This document shows, piece by piece, positions 60,201 through 64,000 of a stretch of DNA of 64,000 nt. Source of the stretch: Cryptomeria japonica (taxonomy: Eukaryota > Streptophyta > Pinopsida > Cupressales > Cupressaceae); NCBI RefSeq assembly GCF_030272615.1, contig NC_081411.1, forward strand, positions 828,744,897 through 828,808,896, written 5' to 3'. The notes under the pieces were generated by a model, which saw only the letters and a list, made by a program, of their open reading frames with translations, had not been told where the DNA came from and made no database searches. Within the stretch, counting starts at the first letter, position 1, and every line of letters begins with the position of its first letter. The position numbers and the translations under genes are program-made.

Positions 60201-61314
60201 TTCAGTTCCATGCTAGGAATGTAGTACACATTGAGGAATATGAGATTCCTCCCACCAGATTGTATCTGAATGTTGCCCTTGCCGACAACTGTATACTCCT
60301 TACCTCCTCCAAAAATAACCGAATCAGTATAGGGAGTGAATTTTGTAAACCAATCATGCCTGTGAGTGAAATGCCGAGAAGCACCAGAATCAATATACCA
60401 AGTAGAAGATTTCACATGGTCTACAGGTCTTTTAGCCACGAAGGTGTAAAAGGCAGACTTTTTCTGCTTTGTGTGCTCAGCGACATTGGCTTCAGGCTAA
60501 GACCCTCCCCGCTTCCGCTGTTCGGAAGCTATCCAATTGCGACAATCCTTAATCAGATGGCCATATTTGTGACAATAATTGCATTGAACCTTCTTTTTTG
60601 AGCCTTCCTGTGACTGACTAGAGCCCTTCTGTTGAGATGACTGGGAGAACTGAAATTTGCCTTTATCCTCGTGAAAGGATTAGGTTGCAAATGCTTGCTC
60701 AGAGGAGGATTAAGTGGCACCGCTACCAACTGTTGTTTCCAGTGATCCTGCTGCAGAAGTTTGGTGCACAACTCTGGAAATTTCAGATCAACATTCGTAG
60801 ATGTAATGTTGAGAGTCTCTATGAAGTGCTCGTAGGATTTTGGTAGGCTTTTGAGGGTTATGACTACCATATCCTCTTCCTCCATTTTCCGACCCATAGC
60901 TTCGAGCTGATCTCGAATGTCCTTAATCTTTGTGAGATGCTCTTGTAAGGACATGCGTTCATCCATCATGATGGAGGACAACTAGTTCTTCAAGAAGAAT
61001 GCTCGACTTTTGTCGGATGTCTCATGCAACTCCTTCAGATGCTTCCAAATTTCTGAGGTTGACTGGCCAGAAGGAATCTGAGGTAGCTAGTCATTGGTGA
61101 CAGAGAGCTTGAGAAGCATCACAGCTTCCCTATTGCGGTCATCAAATTTGTCTTGATTGGCTCCGACTGTAGAAGGACGAGATTCTTTTCCCAAGACAAG
61201 ATCATCTAGGTGGCAATATTTGAAGATTGTCAACATTCGTTGCTTCCAGGTGTTATAATTTTTGCTGTTGAATCGCGAACTACCTTCCAACATCAAGTTG
61301 GTCAATGACGCCAT
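57226..61314 (-). pseudogene. gag-pol of Copia B, many stops and frameshifts
   Basis: In - strand order: gag start MASLTNLMLEGSSRFNSKNY at 61314, gag middle (60981-60553), a CCHC knuckle CNYCHKYGHLIKDC near 60587-60546 in a shifted frame, protease WYIDSGASRHFT (about 60400), and integrase RSDNGGEF and PQQNGVGERHNRT (60061-59315). Then come a linker (59261-58530), reverse transcriptase with AFLNGELREEVYMTQPPGF and YVDDLIITG (58498-57851), and RNase H with ALSSIEAEYRGAV (57591-57230). At least six breaks separate these pieces. The integrase catalytic residues look intact here, unlike Copia A. Confidence 0.92.
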
Positions 61315-62222
61315 CTTGTGCGTTTCCCAATGCACAGAAAACGAAAATCAAAGAAGAGGCGATAGCACAGAATACAAATCGCAATGCAAAAAACAAAAGC
61401 AGATATAGGTATAGACTTCAAAAAACGGATGAAGTACGACTGACACAAATTTTGAGAAAATTTTCCCGACTGACCCAAAAAAATCCAAAGACAACCCAGA
61501 AATCCTTGCGAAAAGCCCAGAAAGAATCTGAAATCAGAATTGAAATCCGTTGGCACGAAATTTGAGGCATGAAAAACGATGCACCCAAAAAAATCGGACA
61601 GTGATCCAGTTGAGGGTACAAACAATCCACCACAAATATGAGGTCAAAATCTGAATCCGACAAAAAAATGAAAGGATTTCTTGGAAACCCTTGTCGGCTA
61701 AACCTTGGTTGTTGAAAACACGAAGTTCGAGCAGAAAAGCTAACAATTTTCTGGGTTAAGAGGGTTAGAAAAACCCTAGTCGCCACACATACACAGGTGA
61801 CCAGCTGAGAACCGTCGCCACAAAAGAAAATCGCCAAAAAAATCCCGTTGTTGGAAAAAAAAAACCACGTCGGATATAGGCGTGAAGGTGCAGAAAATAA
61901 GTTGCGATTTTCAAAGAAATCCAACGGAAATAAAACCGAGATAGCCAAAGAAAAACGAGGGAAGGAAAATCGTGCAGAGCCGTGAAGTTGCAGAAAAAAT
62001 GGCACCTAAAAAACGCGATGCGATTTTATTGAAAATCACACACAGGAGAGGTTGCGCTCAGATTCAAGAGAAAAATTCTACGAACCCACGAACAAAAAGA
62101 GACAAAAATGCCCATAAAAAGATCTTCAAAAACTTTTTAATTTTTTTTTCTCAATATTTCCTTTTGAAAATTTTGGAAAACAAAAGAAAAGATTTCAAAT
62201 TTTTTATTATTTTTGCTTTGAT
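61315..62222 (-). other. leader of Copia B
   Basis: About 900 bp between the primer site and gag. The open frames on both strands here carry no domain. Confidence 0.6.
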
Positions 62223-62235
62223 GGCTCTGATACCA
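62223..62235 (-). other. primer-binding site of Copia B
   Basis: TGGTATCAGAGCC on the - strand, initiator tRNA-Met type, directly abutting the LTR end. Confidence 0.93.
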
Positions 62236-62436
62236 TATTACGGAAATGTAATTGGTAAAAAAATATTGTCATATCAACAGATGAGCAAATACGTTCAATA
62301 TAAAGATTTACACAATGTACATAAAAGCAAGTTTCTAAAAAGAAACTGCAAATAAGATTAGAAAGATCTTATTAGAAATATTTACATAATATTACATAAT
62401 TGAGCATTAAATAAATAATAAAGAATTATTCTAATA
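62236..62436 (-). repeat. 5' LTR of Copia B
   Basis: 201 bp. In element orientation it starts TATTAGAAT and ends CCGTAATA next to the primer site. Confidence 0.92.
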
Positions 62437-62441
62437 CAATA

Positions 62442-62861
62442 AACCTCAAGGCCTCATTGCAAGAAAAGGGAAACATAAGGCTTCAAACAAAGGGGATAAA
62501 TATAAATATCAATAGGATAAGGAAACGAAGGATGACAAGAATCTACCGATCAAATTTACACTTTTTTAAATCAAGGGAAAGTCGAGACAAGAAAGGTGAA
62601 ATGTTCCTTTTGCAAGAAATCAGGACATAATGAGAACAAATGTATGCAGAAAAGGATTCACCACCTATTGAATTTTATTGAGCAACATGGGATTTCTGAA
62701 TCCAACATAGAGTTTTCATCAAGTTTAAAATATTCTAAGGCAGTGGATAAATCTAAGGGTCATGCACTCACAACTTTTAGTATGTATTGTTCATCTCCAC
62801 CATCAACTATTGCATCAGAGTTCAAAGATGCTTCACTAAGAGAATCCAAAGGTTCTTTCTA
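62442..62861 (+). pseudogene. gag of Y, 3' part with zinc knuckle
   Basis: Resumes the gag frame after Copia B. It includes CSFCKKSGHNENKC, a CCHC knuckle, at about 62602-62643, and ends in a stop at about 62862. Stops precede the knuckle. No protease or polymerase follows before the right LTR. Confidence 0.75.
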
Positions 62862-63122
62862 GTAGGATAACAAATGGAGTACTCAAACATTATTTTATGG
62901 GGGGCCTACATAGTCTCCCTTTTCTATCTCCTATGGGGGGGGGGGCGCATTTCTTGCATATTTGTATCATCTCTCTTTTGGAGGTTAGTTTTTTCCCACA
63001 TTGTTTTTCTATGTTTCTCCTCTTCATGGGAGACTTATATTGTACTTGGTACCTAACATGGCTAGTTGCCAGGGTCCATCATCATCTTGTTTACATTACT
63101 TCCAAAGTTTCACTTGGGGGGG

Positions 63123-63561
63123 TGTTGGTGTAAATTGTGACTTATCAAACTAGTTTGCTTTTAGCCAACCTAGAGAGTGTCCTATTCACGTTGCTAAAGT
63201 TTTTTAGTGCTGTTTTAGAGATTTGTCTTACTTCATGTGGTTGAGATAGGTGTACTCAATTAGTGAGACACCAATTGCATGTACAATTACCACTTGCTCA
63301 CACACTTGTCAAGTGTGCTCACAACTGTCCCACATTTGGAGGATTAGCCACTTGTTTACTACTTGCCTACCTCCACTAGCTGTCCATATATGCAAGCCTA
63401 CATCATACATTTTACTCACTTCTATTCAATCAATTGTGTCATTTCTCTCATCTATTTTGTTTTGCATACTATTGTTTCTAACTATTGCAGAGCATATGAA
63501 TGCTTGACTTTCGCAGCTCAACAAAGTGCTATCATGCATCCAGTTGATCTTGGCTCTAACA
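63123..63561 (+). repeat. right LTR of Y
   Basis: 439 bp, uninterrupted, TGTTGGTGTAAATTG...GGCTCTAACA, followed by TGAAG. It serves as the empty-site reference that defines solo LTR Z. Confidence 0.9.
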
Positions 63562-63566
63562 TGAAG

Positions 63567-64000
63567 TACACCCATTGGTGGTCAAAACAAAAAGGAACAC
63601 CAATAAACCAATATCCAACAACCCAACAATTGAAATAAAAATGTGATACCTTGTATGGATGGTGTGAACGCTTAAAACAGGTCTGAAAGTGCTTTGATGT
63701 CATGCTGCTACAGGTATGAACAGCAAGCAAACACCCTTGAAAACCTATGAATTCTCACCCAACACACCTAACATGTGCATAAGCTTAAATATCACTTCAA
63801 ATTTCATCAAACATAGTCCAAAATCACGACAGATGAGGTCATAACAAACTAAACACACACTGAGAGTACATCGAAAACTGTTGATCACTGAATTTTGACC
63901 AAGTCTGAAAGCTGGTAGGATCCTTAAAAAATAGAATTTGCATTGTAACTCCTAAATATTCGAAACCCATCTCAAACATTATTACATGGAATATAACTTA
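63567..64000 (+). other. ferroportin intron 5, right part
   Basis: No exon or repeat recognised up to the window end. Confidence 0.5.

Larger units (their letters stand above)
57025..62436 (-). mobile_element. Copia-type LTR retrotransposon B with non-canonical LTR ends, decayed
   Basis: The element is 5,412 bp with two 201-bp LTRs (57025-57225 and 62236-62436). These begin TATTA and end TAATA instead of TG...CA. CAATA flanks both sides (57020-57024, 62437-62441). The primer site lies at 62223-62235 and the purine tract at 57226-57235 (TAAGGGAGGG on the - strand). LTR copies differ at about 13 of 201 positions, older than Copia A. It is inserted antisense within the gag of Y. Confidence 0.93.
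53191..63561 (+). mobile_element. gag-only LTR retrotransposon Y in ferroportin intron 5, carrying two nested insertions
   Basis: LTRs start TGTTGGTGTAAA (53191, 63123) and end TAACA (54857, 63561). The flanks are TGAAG on both sides (53186-53190, 63562-63566). A primer site TGGTATATCAGATCC, an altered initiator tRNA-Met type, follows the left LTR at 54858. A purine tract CTTGGGGGGG precedes the right LTR. The interior encodes only a broken Copia-type gag. The left LTR holds solo LTR Z and the gag is split by Copia B. Without insertions the LTR is about 439 bp. Orientation is the same as the host gene. Confidence 0.9.

Noticed and set aside
1-64000. CRISPR array, bacterial operon or prokaryotic regulatory features
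   Set aside because: Spliced genes, LTR elements, LINE and SINE show a plant nuclear sequence. No array of regular repeats with unique spacers exists.

Overview
This window reads as nuclear DNA of a land plant with a large, repeat-rich genome. A gymnosperm is plausible from the multi-kilobase introns packed with nested transposons, but the sequence alone does not prove it. One host gene is clear: a ferroportin/IREG-type metal exporter (SLC40 family) on the + strand. Its first five coding exons (33213-51202, 409 codons) are present and the 3' exons lie beyond position 64000. Almost everything else recognisable is mobile DNA, and several insertions can be ordered because their target-site duplications (TSDs) are readable.

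Left third (1-31.6 kb): an old L1-type LINE on the - strand has its ORF1 region at about 29.8-31.6 kb and its endonuclease/reverse transcriptase at 5.7-8.4 kb. It was split by an LTR retrotransposon called X here (8442-29821, TSD CATCC). X is a Ty3/Gypsy-like element with gag/protease remnants and no visible reverse transcriptase or integrase. Its left LTR was then split by a 10,697-bp DNA transposon (9676-20372, TSD CAAA), and its right LTR by a solo LTR (27148-28406, TSD CAAAT). The LINE is also cut on its 3' side by a young Copia element A (1-5723, - strand, left end outside the window).

The DNA transposon is the most unusual object here. It has imperfect terminal inverted repeats of about 23 bp and a 4-bp TSD. 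It carries two clusters of a GC-rich 14-bp motif and two convergent spliced genes. One gene encodes a 967-residue protein with a candidate D-D-E triad, cysteine-rich segments and a separately spliced C-terminal domain. The other encodes an unrecognised protein of about 504 codons whose introns are all phase 0 and whose 3' end is built from tandemly copied exon-intron units.

Right two thirds (31.6-64 kb): the ferroportin gene has introns of 7.7 kb, 194 bp, 8.7 kb, 163 bp and more than 12.8 kb. Intron 1 holds a tRNA-like SINE with a 17-bp TSD and a 184-bp-arm inverted repeat. Intron 3 holds a gag-only Gypsy-like element W. Intron 5 holds a gag-only element Y (53191-63561, TSD TGAAG). Y itself received a solo LTR Z (TSD TACTC) in its left LTR and a decayed Copia element B (57025-62436, TSD CAATA) inside its gag. 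Copia B has non-canonical LTR ends, TATTA...TAATA. No tRNA, rRNA or CRISPR feature is supported.
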